This document shows, piece after piece, positions 8,510 through 19,103 of a stretch of DNA of 64,000 nucleotides. The notes beneath the pieces are model-generated. The model was not told the origin of the DNA. It was given only the letters and a program-made list of their open reading frames with translations, and did no database searches. Source of the DNA: Amygdalobacter nucleatus (GTDB taxonomy: Bacteria > Bacillota > Clostridia > Saccharofermentanales > Fastidiosipilaceae); NCBI RefSeq assembly GCF_029167365.1, contig NZ_JARFNM010000001.1:798001-862000 (forward strand), given 5' to 3'. The translations under genes and the position numbers were made by a program. Position 1 is the first letter of the stretch. The number at the start of each line of letters is the position of its first letter.

Positions 8510-10451
8510 TCAAATTATTCTTAAGTCTGCTAGTAAGTTATCTGACAGTGCTCAGCAAGAATTAGTTGGAGCATTGGTTAAACGTTACAATTTTTTAGCT
8601 GGCAGTTATGAAGTTAAGTATGAAGTAGATCCAAGTTTACAGGCTGGTTTTACCATCAAGGTCAACAACGATTTTTACGATTATTCTTTGTTGGCTAAGC
8701 TCAAAAATTTGGCAGTTGGTCTGTATAGTAGCAATGATAGTTTGGATGAAATCAGCCAAGATGCTTTGCATGAGATGATTTTTAATCAGCAGGCTAATTT
8801 GAGAGGCTCTTTAAATTTACCAGCTTTAGTTGGCAATGAGAAAGAACTTACAAGTGTTGAGCCACATGCCAAAGCTTATGCAACTAGTGCTTATGCTGAG
8901 GAGTCAGCTTTGTATGCCAAATTATTGGCGACACGTAAAGCAGAAGATATTAGCGATGAATTGGCAGCTTCACTTAAAGATGAATTTGCTCAACAGAAAC
9001 AGGAATTAGGTGAAGTTAAGAAAGTAGCAGATGGTATAGCCCATGTAAGTGGCTTAAGTCATTGCTTGAATGGTGAGATGATCATTTTTGCAAGTGGTGC
9101 AATCGGCTTAGCGATGAACTTGGAGAAAGATAGTATCGGCGTTGTCCTTTTGACGATGGAAGATAGCGTCCATTCTGGTATGACTTGTAAAGGTAGTTCA
9201 CAGGTCTTGAGCGTACCTTCTGGTAGCGCTTTCTTAGGTCAGGTTATCGATCCTTTGGGCCGTTCACTTGAAGGTGAGCAAAATTTACAAGTTAGTCATT
9301 ATCGACCAATTGAATTTGCAGCCCCAGCTATTATTGATCGTCAACAGGTTGATGAGCCACTATACACAGGTATAACTGCAATTGATTCCATGATCCCAAT
9401 TGGTAAAGGTCAACGTGAACTTATTATCGGCGATCGTCAAACTGGTAAATCAACGATTGCCTTGGATACTATTTTGAATCAAAAGGGCAAAGACGTTGTC
9501 TGTATTTATGTTGCTATTGGTCAAAAGCAGTCAACTTTGAAGAGTCAAGTTACGCTTCTGCGTGAGCGCGGGGCTATGGATTATACAGTTGTTGTGAGCG
9601 CTTCTGCTTCAGTGAGTGCCGCTTTACAATATGTAGCTCCTTATGCAGCTTGCGCCATGGCTGAGGAATTTATGTATGCTCAGCATCGCGATGTTTTGAT
9701 TATCTATGATGATTTAACTAAGCATGCACAAGCTTATCGTGCAATTTCTTTGTTGTTACATAGACCACCAGGACGTGAAGCTTATCCAGGAGATGTTTTC
9801 TACATCCATTCACGTTTGCTCGAAAGAGCTGCTCGTTTAAGTGATGCTTTGGGTGGTGGCTCTATCACAGCTATACCAATTGTTGAAACTCAAGCTGGCG
9901 ATATTTCAGCTTATATTCCGACAAACGTTATTTCTATCACTGATGGTCAGATTTATTTGGAGAGCGATTTGTTCTTCTCAGGTCAACGTCCAGCTATCAA
10001 CGTGGGCTTATCTGTTTCGCGTGTTGGTGGTTCCTGTCAGGTGAAATCAATGCGTAAAGTTGCAGGTCCATTGCGTATTACAATGGCCCAGTTCCGTGAA
10101 TTGCAGTCATTCTCACAATTATCAAGTGAAATGGATGCAAGTAGTGCTAAGCAGATTACGCGTGGCTTACGTTTGAACGAGGTGCTTAAACAGTCTGAGC
10201 ATGTCAATCGCTCTTTGGCAGACAGCTTGATTTTGTTGACCCTTTGTACAAATGGTGCTTTCGATAAGCTAGACATTCCAACTATGCGCAGACTTTTGCA
10301 TGATTTTGTTGATTATCTGAAGCAAGTGCGTGAGGATATTTTGTTGACATTTTCTAGTGGAACAGTTGTTAGCGATAGTGATAAACAAATGTTGTATGAC
10401 TTGTTTGCTGATTATTGTGCTGAGCATGATAGCGCCAAGGCTGAAGCTTAA
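8499..10451 (+). CDS. atpA: Fusion of the ATP synthase delta C-terminal domain with subunit alpha
   Basis: This 650-residue protein has two parts. Residues about 1-75 match the C-terminal domain of subunit delta (LSDSAQQELVGALVKRYNF, then YEVDPSLQAGFTI and FYDYSLLAKLKNL). After a linker of about 70 residues comes a full alpha subunit with VADGIAHVSGL, P-loop GDRQTGKS (about residue 310) and the alpha C-terminal region. The N-terminal helical domain of delta is absent, and no separate atpH lies between atpF and atpG. The start is taken as GTG 8499, ten bases after GGAGAAGGG; GTG 8478 is an alternative. The fusion probably ties the peripheral stalk directly to the top of F1. Confidence 0.9.
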   Translation: MKTNQIILKSASKLSDSAQQELVGALVKRYNFLAGSYEVKYEVDPSLQAGFTIKVNNDFYDYSLLAKLKNLAVGLYSSNDSLDEISQDALHEMIFNQQANLRGSLNLPALVGNEKELTSVEPHAKAYATSAYAEESALYAKLLATRKAEDISDELAASLKDEFAQQKQELGEVKKVADGIAHVSGLSHCLNGEMIIFASGAIGLAMNLEKDSIGVVLLTMEDSVHSGMTCKGSSQVLSVPSGSAFLGQVIDPLGRSLEGEQNLQVSHYRPIEFAAPAIIDRQQVDEPLYTGITAIDSMIPIGKGQRELIIGDRQTGKSTIALDTILNQKGKDVVCIYVAIGQKQSTLKSQVTLLRERGAMDYTVVVSASASVSAALQYVAPYAACAMAEEFMYAQHRDVLIIYDDLTKHAQAYRAISLLLHRPPGREAYPGDVFYIHSRLLERAARLSDALGGGSITAIPIVETQAGDISAYIPTNVISITDGQIYLESDLFFSGQRPAINVGLSVSRVGGSCQVKSMRKVAGPLRITMAQFRELQSFSQLSSEMDASSAKQITRGLRLNEVLKQSEHVNRSLADSLILLTLCTNGAFDKLDIPTMRRLLHDFVDYLKQVREDILLTFSSGTVVSDSDKQMLYDLFADYCAEHDSAKAEA

Positions 10452-10462
10452 AGAGGTATTGC

Positions 10463-11410
10463 ATGGCACAAAGTAGTGAAATTAAAAAGCATATTCGCTC
10501 TGTTCACGAAATTAAGCAGATTACGCGCGCTATGCAGCTCGTTTCGCAAGTTAAGATGAAGCGGTCAAGAAAATTGCTCAATTTGACCAAGCCTTTCTTT
10601 CTAGGTTGCGTACGCACGATGGAAGAAATGGTTTTAAGTGAGCCTAATCGCTTAGCTTCACTTTTTAAAGAGCGGGTAAAAGCTCCAGGTGATAAATACA
10701 AATGTCTCTTTTATGTATTTGGGGCTGAGCAGGGCTTGTCAGGTAGTTATGCGCTGAATGTTGTGCGTTATGCTGAAAAGTTGATTGAGTCTACACGGAA
10801 AGAATGCCTAGAAAAGCAACTTAAATTTGACTATGAAATTCGTTTCTTAGGTAAAATTGGGCGTGATAGGCTTGTACACGATGGATACAAAGTAAAGGCT
10901 GATTGGACTTATAAGATAGATAATCCTGATTTCTATGATGCAACTGATGTAGCAAATAACATGTTTGATTTGTATCAGGAAAAGCAAGTCGATGCCATCT
11001 ATCTTGTTTATTCGACGATGCCTAATCAGATTCAGGCACATCCAATTTACACGCGCCTTTTGCCGACTGATTATCAGGGCTTGCATCTATTGTTAAGCGA
11101 ACTATTTACAGCCGATGAAGTGCTTGAGGAAGAGAATACAGCTGACTTATATCGGCATGAGAAGATTGAATGGCAACCGAATGTGGATAAGGTTAAAGAT
11201 TATTTAGGCTTAACTTATATTTACGGTATGGTTTACGGTGCTTTTACAGAAGCGTTTGCTAGTGAACAGGCTGTTAGGATGACGGCTATGAATCAGGCGA
11301 CAGAAAATGCTGATAGTTTGTTAGCTGAGTTGCAACTTGAAAAGAATCGTGTCCGTCAGCAACAAATCACACAAGAGTTGAACGAGATTATTTCTGGTTC
11401 AATCTTGTAG
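10463..11410 (+). CDS. atpG: ATP synthase F1 subunit gamma
   Basis: The 315-residue central-stalk subunit has the conserved N-terminal helix IKKHIRSVHEIKQITRAMQL and a matching C-terminal helix (EAFASEQAVRMTAMNQATENA). It rotates inside the alpha3-beta3 ring. GAGG lies eight bases before ATG 10463. It is a little longer than the usual 285-290 residues. Confidence 0.94.
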   Translation: MAQSSEIKKHIRSVHEIKQITRAMQLVSQVKMKRSRKLLNLTKPFFLGCVRTMEEMVLSEPNRLASLFKERVKAPGDKYKCLFYVFGAEQGLSGSYALNVVRYAEKLIESTRKECLEKQLKFDYEIRFLGKIGRDRLVHDGYKVKADWTYKIDNPDFYDATDVANNMFDLYQEKQVDAIYLVYSTMPNQIQAHPIYTRLLPTDYQGLHLLLSELFTADEVLEEENTADLYRHEKIEWQPNVDKVKDYLGLTYIYGMVYGAFTEAFASEQAVRMTAMNQATENADSLLAELQLEKNRVRQQQITQELNEIISGSIL

Positions 11411-11414
11411 TTAG

Positions 11415-12821
<1,407 letters not shown>

Positions 12822-12830
12822 GGAGGAAGC

Positions 12831-13250
12831 ATGGCGGGAAGTAAATTAATGCGCCTGACAGTGGTAACGCCATATCGGGAATTTATCAATACCGAATGTG
12901 ATTTGGTTGAGCTGAATACCTATTCTGGCAGTGTCGGTATTATGTACGGCCATACACCAGTTATCATGGCTCTTACCCCAGGCTTATTACGTTATCGACA
13001 AGGTAATGCTTACAAAAATGCCTTTGTTTCTGCTGGCTATGCAACAGTCCATAAACATATGGTGACTGTGATTGCTAACGCAGCTGAATGGCCAGAAGAA
13101 ATTGATGTTGAGCGAGCTAAAGCAAGCTTAGAACGCAATCTAGATAAATACAATAAAGCTGAATCAAACCTTGTTAAGGTGCATGCTAAGCACGCTATGC
13201 GGCGGGCAAGAGCACGTATCCATGTCGCAACAACCTATAAAACTAATTAA
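12831..13250 (+). CDS. atpC: ATP synthase F1 subunit epsilon
   Basis: The 139-residue protein has the N-terminal beta sandwich (GSVGIMYGHTPVIMALTPG) and the C-terminal helical hairpin (about residues 88-135). It couples to gamma and can inhibit the enzyme. AAGGAGG precedes the ATG. It ends the operon, only 15 bp from the opposing Tad operon. Confidence 0.92.
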   Translation: MAGSKLMRLTVVTPYREFINTECDLVELNTYSGSVGIMYGHTPVIMALTPGLLRYRQGNAYKNAFVSAGYATVHKHMVTVIANAAEWPEEIDVERAKASLERNLDKYNKAESNLVKVHAKHAMRRARARIHVATTYKTN

Positions 13251-13253
13251 TTC

Positions 13254-13310
13254 AAAGTCTGTTTTTCATGTGTCATTAGAATTTTCTGGACAGCAGAAAA
13301 GCAGACTTTT
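13254..13310. terminator. Terminator of the atp operon inside the end of the FHA-like gene
   Basis: AAAGTCTGTTTTTC (13254-13267) and GAAAAGCAGACTTT (13296-13309) pair over 14 positions with one mismatch, followed by TTTATTT. The hairpin overlaps the last codons of the reverse-strand gene. Confidence 0.6.
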
Positions 13311-13754
13311 ATTTGCTATCGTCAAAATATCGCCATGCTGTAACGGACAAAGATAGAGTTCATTATCAAACAGGCTTTTAGGGTAACTGTTGGTTATTAC
13401 ATTTGGACCTAAGTAGACGTAGCTTTTACCTCGTGAATTTAATTCTAATTTTTGACCAGCAGCAAATTCTCTAAAGCTTAAAGCATACTTACCCAGTATG
13501 TAATCGTAAGTAAAGGTTAATTGCCAGGCCCATAAATCAGCAAAATAGATGTCGGCTAGACCCAATTGACCGCTTATCCTAGTATTAGGAAGCAGAAAGA
13601 AGCAATCATTTATATCACTTGATTGCGCTTTTAATTCATTGTTCATTAAAGCATAATAGTCACGTTTGGTTTGACTTTGGCTTAAAGCAAGTAACTTTTG
13701 GTAGCAACTTTTCGTTAAGCAGTAGAGCATAGCTTGTTTAAAGAAAATATTCAT
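13266..13754 (-). CDS. FHA-like domain protein of the Tad locus
   Basis: I recognise this 162-residue protein only from context and a weak pattern. Its C-terminal half (YLGPNVITNSYPKSLF, then CPLQHGDILTIANKSLLFC) resembles the end of a forkhead-associated domain, which binds phosphothreonine peptides. Its ATG overlaps the stop of the gene upstream (ATGA), so translation is coupled. In many Firmicutes a DUF6382 domain and an FHA domain form one Tad-locus protein; here they appear split in two. It ends in TGA. Confidence 0.45.
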   Translation of the reverse strand: MNIFFKQAMLYCLTKSCYQKLLALSQSQTKRDYYALMNNELKAQSSDINDCFFLLPNTRISGQLGLADIYFADLWAWQLTFTYDYILGKYALSFREFAAGQKLELNSRGKSYVYLGPNVITNSYPKSLFDNELYLCPLQHGDILTIANKSLLFCCPENSNDT

Positions 13755-14605
13755 GTTTGTTCATTACCAATTTTAGCTAAATAACTGATTAGTTCAGGCC
13801 AAGTGTCACTGTTTATATATGTGTATATTTTTGTTAGATCAACCTCTGTATGCATAGCTTTTTTACGCATGAACAGACCTTTGACATTCTTTGATTGATA
13901 ATTCATATATTGCTGCAGATTTTTTAAACAGAATTGAATCAATTCATCTAGCTTATCTTGAACTTGGCGTTGATAATCTTTTAGAATTGGAGATGTATCT
14001 GTAACGTAAATGTCAGTTTGAGCCTGCACAGCATAATTTGTTTGGATTGTATTTATTTCTAAATTTTGCTTGTTACTAACTTCTAGCGGCAACAAAACTA
14101 AGTACCAGCGATGTTCTTTGACTGAGAAAAAGATTCTATCTCTGTCGAACATAATTAAGTTTGATAGATACCAAGCTGCTTGATTGCACAACACTAATTC
14201 TAGACATAAACCTAAGAGCTCACAAAGTAATTGCAATGTGAACTTACGCTGATAATTAAAATCATAGTCAGCTACACAGATAAGATTGTTGATGTTAGCT
14301 AAACAGTTTTGCTTATTTAGCTTCTTAAAGCCTAAAAATTGCCAATTGAAACAACAGGGGATTGGCCGATTTTGCTTGTTAATTAGATAGGCTAATTGGG
14401 TGTGACTAAAACTTAATTCAGGCGGAATGCTTAATAGCAAATAGCGATTTTCAGCCAAATCTATGTTGCGCAAATTTATAGTTTGATATTTGACAAGCCG
14501 TAAATTTTGTTTGCTTTCTTTAGGATAAGTTATTGCATTAGCTGCCGTCTCTAAAGACGACAGCTTAGCAAGCTTTACCTTATGAATTGGAGTAAATAGC
14601 GCCAT
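13751..14605 (-). CDS. DUF6382-like protein of the Tad locus
   Basis: The 284-residue protein has a central region like DUF6382, with NRYLLLSIPPEL, ICVADYDFNYQRKF and the strand-rich DRDRIFFSVKEHRWYLVLLP. Its function is not known; the family occurs next to type IV pilus genes. ATG 14605 is chosen because AAGG lies eight bases upstream; GTG 14614 is possible. It overlaps the FHA-like gene by 4 bp. Confidence 0.5.
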   Translation of the reverse strand: MALFTPIHKVKLAKLSSLETAANAITYPKESKQNLRLVKYQTINLRNIDLAENRYLLLSIPPELSFSHTQLAYLINKQNRPIPCCFNWQFLGFKKLNKQNCLANINNLICVADYDFNYQRKFTLQLLCELLGLCLELVLCNQAAWYLSNLIMFDRDRIFFSVKEHRWYLVLLPLEVSNKQNLEINTIQTNYAVQAQTDIYVTDTSPILKDYQRQVQDKLDELIQFCLKNLQQYMNYQSKNVKGLFMRKKAMHTEVDLTKIYTYINSDTWPELISYLAKIGNEQT

Positions 14606-14617
14606 TTTTACCACCTT

Positions 14618-14887
14618 CTATACACCAGGTTTCAAGCTATCAAAGAATGAGCGTTCACCAAAGACAACTTGAATTAAGCTATTTGCATATTCACGTAAAG
14701 TTTTGTTGAAAATTAAGGCTACTGCGATAATGACAGCAATGACAATTACAACTTCAATAACCGCCGAACCAGCTTCAGCTTGCTTAAGGAGACATGTTTC
14801 GCTTTTACTTAGTCTTTGCTTGTATTGCTTTACTTTTGAACTTGCTTTGGCATACAAATTTCGCATTTGAGATTTAAGAATTTTCAT
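14618..14887 (-). CDS. Flp-type (type IVb) major pilin candidate
   Basis: This 89-residue protein has a basic N terminus (residues 1-35) followed by GSAVIEVVIVIAVIIAVALIF, in which the glutamate typical of type IV pilins sits at the start of the hydrophobic helix. The class III leader would be cut before it by a prepilin peptidase, but no such gene lies in this window. It sits within the Tad gene cluster, after the platform protein. Confidence 0.8.
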   Translation of the reverse strand: MKILKSQMRNLYAKASSKVKQYKQRLSKSETCLLKQAEAGSAVIEVVIVIAVIIAVALIFNKTLREYANSLIQVVFGERSFFDSLKPGV

Positions 14888-14943
14888 AATATTTATCCTT
14901 TCAATGAAATAATATTTTTCTTACCACTCGTGGCCACCAAGTG

Positions 14944-16608
14944 TTAATAGACTAAACTAGGAATAACAGGCGCTAGTGTTATCAAGATCACGGCCATCAA
15001 GTCGAGAATCATTGGTAAAACAAAGGCTGTTTGTTTTTTGCTTTGAGCTTGCTTATGCTCAATCAATGCGTTTACAAATAGTTGTTCAGTTTGCTCACTT
15101 AAGGCAGCTAAGCTCATTTGATCGCCATTACTTATGTAAGCATGAAGGGCGCTAAAGTAACTATTGAAACTAAAATTAGCGATACTATCTGCCCAGTTGA
15201 AAAACAGCTTGTCAATTGGCTCACCTAAAAGTGCATGCTGCCAAAAATAGTAGAATTTTTTGCAAAGTGGATCTTTATTACTCAACAAATTTTGTAACTT
15301 GGCAAAGCTGTTGATTAAGCTATAGTTATTGCGTAATAGCATAATTAAGAGACTAAAATCCCATGGCAACAGTTCCAGGAGAAGCAGCAATGTTTTTTGA
15401 CATTTACTTTGTAATTCTAAATCTTGTAGGTAAAATACAGCAATCGTTAAAGGAACGCTGAAATAGATTAGACGAAAATCAAGTAAACTTAACAGAAGTA
15501 AACTAGCCAAACTAAATACAACTGTTTGGAGCTTAAAGGCTAAATAGTTAATTAGCAGAATTTGTTTGCTTAGTAGAGCGGAATTACCATTTGTACTTTC
15601 TTTTTTATTTTCTAAGGCTGTACATATCAATAGATTACGCTTTAATTTTTCAATATAGACTAAGGGCAAAATTTGTAATAGGTTCGACCAGCTACGTTGA
15701 ATGATTGCACAAAAGAATGGATACACATGCTCGTTAATATTGGGCTTATGCTGATTATGGGCGTGCATGAATAAGTAAAAAAGTAATAGAGCAGATGCCA
15801 TGATACAGATGAAAGCTAAGGTCGATAATAAAGGACCAGGATTTGTGGTGAGCGCTGGGGCAAAGAAATCTGTTTGCGCAAAACGTAATATATAGATGAT
15901 GGCAAAGGGCATTAATAGAAGTATACAAGCTTCCATTTGCTGCTGAGCAGCATTTGCCCGAATTTCTTGATCCATATTGGCTTTAGCTTGCATGTTTTTA
16001 GCAAAAACTTGACTAATTTTGAGAAGCTGGTTACTTAAAGCCATGCGATCATTCAGAATTGTAAAATAGTTATGAGCGTAGCGATTTGGGAAAAGACGCA
16101 AAAATTCACTTTGCAAATCATTAAGCGTCCAGCTATTAGATAGAGCTTGGCAAAGCTGTTTTAACAGTTCTGAAAAGGCTGACTTTTCACCGTAAAATTT
16201 ACATAGATGCTCACTTAAAATTAAAATGCTATTTTCAAACGAAGTGCCGTTATGCAAGAGGGATATTAGTTCTTTCAAAAAGGCAAGAAAGGCCTGCTCA
16301 TTTAAACACAGCTTTTTCAAACTGCAATAATGATTGATCAACTTGAATAAGGCGATAGTGAGGGGAATGGCTAAAATAAAGACTATATTTATATTTAAAA
16401 GAAAAGGCATCAACAAGCAACAACTAATAATATAAGCTAACACAAAATTAGTGACATAGATACTTTTATGTAAGCGTAAAACAGGACTAATTTGTTCAAT
16501 TGCAGGCTTGGAGCTATTTGCTGCATCGAATTTACTTTTTTGAAATTGCCAATTTAAATCTAATATAAAATAGATCACGTGTTTGTATATGTGTCTCAAA
16601 TTAGCCAT
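14944..16608 (-). CDS. Tad platform protein, TadB-TadC fusion
   Basis: The 554-residue membrane protein contains two consecutive type II secretion F-like modules. Residues about 1-270 have two helices, a cytoplasmic helical region (LKELISLLHNGTSFENSILIL) and two more helices, as TadB. Residues about 340-554 repeat the pattern with LLELLPWDFSLLIMLLRNNY and a final hydrophobic segment, as TadC. In most Tad systems these are two genes of about 300 codons. The platform drives pilus assembly together with the TadA ATPase encoded just upstream. AAGGAA precedes ATG 16608. Confidence 0.7.
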   Translation of the reverse strand: MANLRHIYKHVIYFILDLNWQFQKSKFDAANSSKPAIEQISPVLRLHKSIYVTNFVLAYIISCCLLMPFLLNINIVFILAIPLTIALFKLINHYCSLKKLCLNEQAFLAFLKELISLLHNGTSFENSILILSEHLCKFYGEKSAFSELLKQLCQALSNSWTLNDLQSEFLRLFPNRYAHNYFTILNDRMALSNQLLKISQVFAKNMQAKANMDQEIRANAAQQQMEACILLLMPFAIIYILRFAQTDFFAPALTTNPGPLLSTLAFICIMASALLLFYLFMHAHNQHKPNINEHVYPFFCAIIQRSWSNLLQILPLVYIEKLKRNLLICTALENKKESTNGNSALLSKQILLINYLAFKLQTVVFSLASLLLLSLLDFRLIYFSVPLTIAVFYLQDLELQSKCQKTLLLLLELLPWDFSLLIMLLRNNYSLINSFAKLQNLLSNKDPLCKKFYYFWQHALLGEPIDKLFFNWADSIANFSFNSYFSALHAYISNGDQMSLAALSEQTEQLFVNALIEHKQAQSKKQTAFVLPMILDLMAVILITLAPVIPSLVY

Positions 16609-16627
16609 ATGCTTATTCCTTTCTAAT

Positions 16628-17905
16628 TTAAGCAGCTACATGCCAATTAACCACTTTTTTGTTATTAATTTGCTTGGTTTGTTTTTGCATTTCGGCTGTA
16701 TAACTGTAAATTGTCTCCATGATGAATTCGTTATCTCTAAAATCAACTAATTTTTCGATTTTACTGACATGCCGAAAACCATCAGCTTCACGCTGTATAA
16801 ACACCAAATAGTCGATAGATGCGGCTAAAGTTTTTTGAATAGCCTCATAAGGTATCTTGCTATGGGCAAAGATTAAATTGCTTAAGCGATAAAGCATGTC
16901 GAGGCAGGAATTACTATGTCCAGTTGATAAAGCACCAGGATGACCAGTATTCATAGCATTTAACAGATCTACAGCTTCTTCACCTCTAACTTCACCAACA
17001 ATCAAACGATCTGGTCGCATACGTAAAGCCGCTTTAATCAAGGTGCTTAGGTTGATAGCTGTTTGCATATCATTGTTCACACGTTGGGCTTCTAGGCGCA
17101 CGAGATTAGGCACGTTTTGTAACTGTAATTCACAGGCATCTTCGATTGTGATTACACGCTCAGAACTAGGGATTGCAGCTGACAGAATGTTTAGAAGGGT
17201 AGTTTTGCCACTACCAGTACCACCACAGATAAAGATACTCTTTTTAGCTTTTACCGCCGCTTCCAAAAAAGCCATATATTTTTCTGGAATACCCCTCTTT
17301 TGAATGTAATAGTTACGGTCAGGCTTGATATTGGTGAATTTACGGATATTGAGAATTGGTCCATCTGGTGAAGCAGGTGGAATAACAGCGTGCGCACGTG
17401 AACCATCTGGCAAACGTAAGTCGGCAATTGGATAGCTATGGTTCAACGGCCGATTTGCCTTAGAAAACCAATAATCTAACAGCTCACGATAGGCTTCTTT
17501 ACTGTCAAATTTAAGCTCACTAGGGTAGATTTGACCGCCGCATTCATAAAATATTTCATCATAGCGGTTGACCATGATTTCTGAAATACTTGGATCGCTT
17601 ATAAGGGCTTGTAAAATATCAAAGCCTCTGATTTTGTCGTAAATCTCTTGAATAATTTGTCTCTGTTTTGGCAAATCTAATTGATAATCAAGAAAAATTT
17701 TGCTAGCCACTTGATTGATTTTTTGCCAAAGCAATTGCCCATCCAAACTGTGTACTTGCTTAATTTCTTGATATAGAGCTTGCCTAATACGCTGCTTTAG
17801 CCAATTGACATCGACAGCTTGTTCGTTATTAGCTTGTTGATTATAAACTTTGTGATGTTGCTTTCTGTTTTGAATTAGTGTTTGGAAGAAATTTTTAATT
17901 TGCAT
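16628..17905 (-). CDS. tadA: Tad pilus assembly ATPase (TadA/CpaF)
   Basis: The 425-residue secretion ATPase has Walker A FICGGTGSGKTTLLN, an Asp box with Walker B (MRPDRLIVGEVRGEEAVDLL) and a His box (TGHPGALSTGHSN). It powers pilin polymerisation. The start is ATG 17905, six bases after GGAG on the minus strand; an upstream in-frame TTG at 17917 is less likely. It is second in the Tad operon. Confidence 0.93.
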   Translation of the reverse strand: MQIKNFFQTLIQNRKQHHKVYNQQANNEQAVDVNWLKQRIRQALYQEIKQVHSLDGQLLWQKINQVASKIFLDYQLDLPKQRQIIQEIYDKIRGFDILQALISDPSISEIMVNRYDEIFYECGGQIYPSELKFDSKEAYRELLDYWFSKANRPLNHSYPIADLRLPDGSRAHAVIPPASPDGPILNIRKFTNIKPDRNYYIQKRGIPEKYMAFLEAAVKAKKSIFICGGTGSGKTTLLNILSAAIPSSERVITIEDACELQLQNVPNLVRLEAQRVNNDMQTAINLSTLIKAALRMRPDRLIVGEVRGEEAVDLLNAMNTGHPGALSTGHSNSCLDMLYRLSNLIFAHSKIPYEAIQKTLAASIDYLVFIQREADGFRHVSKIEKLVDFRDNEFIMETIYSYTAEMQKQTKQINNKKVVNWHVAA

Positions 17906-17921
17906 AGTAAGCTCCAATCTC

Positions 17922-18941
17922 TTAGTTCAGCGAATCGATAATGTTCACTTTGCAGTTACTAGAAAGTAGACTCTGGCAATGAGCCCAGTTGAAGGCACTA
18001 CCATAATGCAAGTTAGAGTCTATGAGCTTGGATTGCACATATATCTCTTGCGTGTGTTTTAAGCAACTTATACTAGCGCCTTCGTTAGGAAGACCAATTT
18101 GACAGACGAGGTGATAAGCATTAGCTTGGCAATAATTAGTTAGACTTTGCCAAAAATTTTGCCAATGGACTTTGTCAACTTCGGAGTTTGGGTGGCTGCT
18201 AATTTGCATAGTGTTATTTAATATTGTTGTGTTGTTGAGCTTAGTTGCTTGTAAATAGTTTGACCAATCAATTTCACTAGCTTCTGCAAAACTATAATCA
18301 AGCCAGACATTGCGTGCAGCTTGGGCGTTAGTTAGTGGACGCAATTTTTCAGCATATTCAAGTGGATCTACCAATGGAACATAGATACAAGCAGCCGAAA
18401 TTTTTTGACATTCTTGGCAGAGTGATAACAGACTTTTATTCATAGCTTGAGAATATGGAAAGTTCAAGAAACTGCTAAACATAATCTTATTCGTTTGCTT
18501 AAACAAGCTGTTTAATTTGGCTTGGATAGTTTGCCAGCTTGAATATTTATGAATCAGCGTATCTTTGGGCCAATTAGCTAATGAAACTAAATAATTGAAA
18601 CCGTCAATAAATGCGTAGGTTTGGGGAGTAAGTTCTTTAACTTCAGCATTAGTTAGGTGTAGGCAATCAGTGTATTCATGGATTGCTAAATAGCGTACAC
18701 TATTTGTTTGTATTTCAGCTTCTAAGTCATTCAAATTTGCTTCTTCTAAATATTCTGGACAGAAGATGAAAATACTATTATACGTGTCAGCTTGTTTAGC
18801 TAATGTCATAAATTTACTGAAATTGGGGCAGAGTGAGATCTTGTACATAGGATAGGATTCGTGTAAGTTCGTCACTAAAATATTGGCATAATCACTTTTT
18901 CTCTTAGTAAAACGATTTAAAACGTAAATAGTTTGCTGCAT
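17922..18941 (-). CDS. CpaE/TadZ-like protein without a P-loop
   Basis: The 339-residue protein is first in the Tad operon, where CpaE/TadZ is usual. Residues 1-130 could be the receiver-like domain. The stretch NKIMFSSFLNFPYSQAMNKS lies where a MinD-type ATPase has its Walker A motif, but no GK(T/S) is left. It may therefore act as a localisation scaffold only. The assignment rests mainly on position. AGGAGGT precedes its ATG. Confidence 0.45.
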   Translation of the reverse strand: MQQTIYVLNRFTKRKSDYANILVTNLHESYPMYKISLCPNFSKFMTLAKQADTYNSIFIFCPEYLEEANLNDLEAEIQTNSVRYLAIHEYTDCLHLTNAEVKELTPQTYAFIDGFNYLVSLANWPKDTLIHKYSSWQTIQAKLNSLFKQTNKIMFSSFLNFPYSQAMNKSLLSLCQECQKISAACIYVPLVDPLEYAEKLRPLTNAQAARNVWLDYSFAEASEIDWSNYLQATKLNNTTILNNTMQISSHPNSEVDKVHWQNFWQSLTNYCQANAYHLVCQIGLPNEGASISCLKHTQEIYVQSKLIDSNLHYGSAFNWAHCQSLLSSNCKVNIIDSLN

Positions 18942-19055
18942 ACATACCTCCTAAAGTGGAGCTAGAACTTATCTAGCTGTTTTAAGTTTAATTTAAGTTT
19001 CAGCTTAGCAAGTGAGAAATAAAATTCAAAAATTCGCAAGTTCGCGGGGAAAATG

Positions 19056-19064
19056 TGCTATACT
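19056..19064 (+). promoter_or_regulatory. Probable extended -10 of the metK promoter
   Basis: TGC followed by TATACT (19059-19064) forms an extended -10 element 40 bp before metK. No convincing -35 box and no SAM riboswitch core could be seen. Confidence 0.45.
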
Positions 19065-19103
19065 ATAAGTTCATGAATATATAGCTATGCAGAAGGAGTA
19101 AAT

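Noticed and set aside
18942-19103. SAM riboswitch before metK
   Set aside because: No four-way junction core or terminator is present in the 160-bp gap; only an extended -10 is seen.
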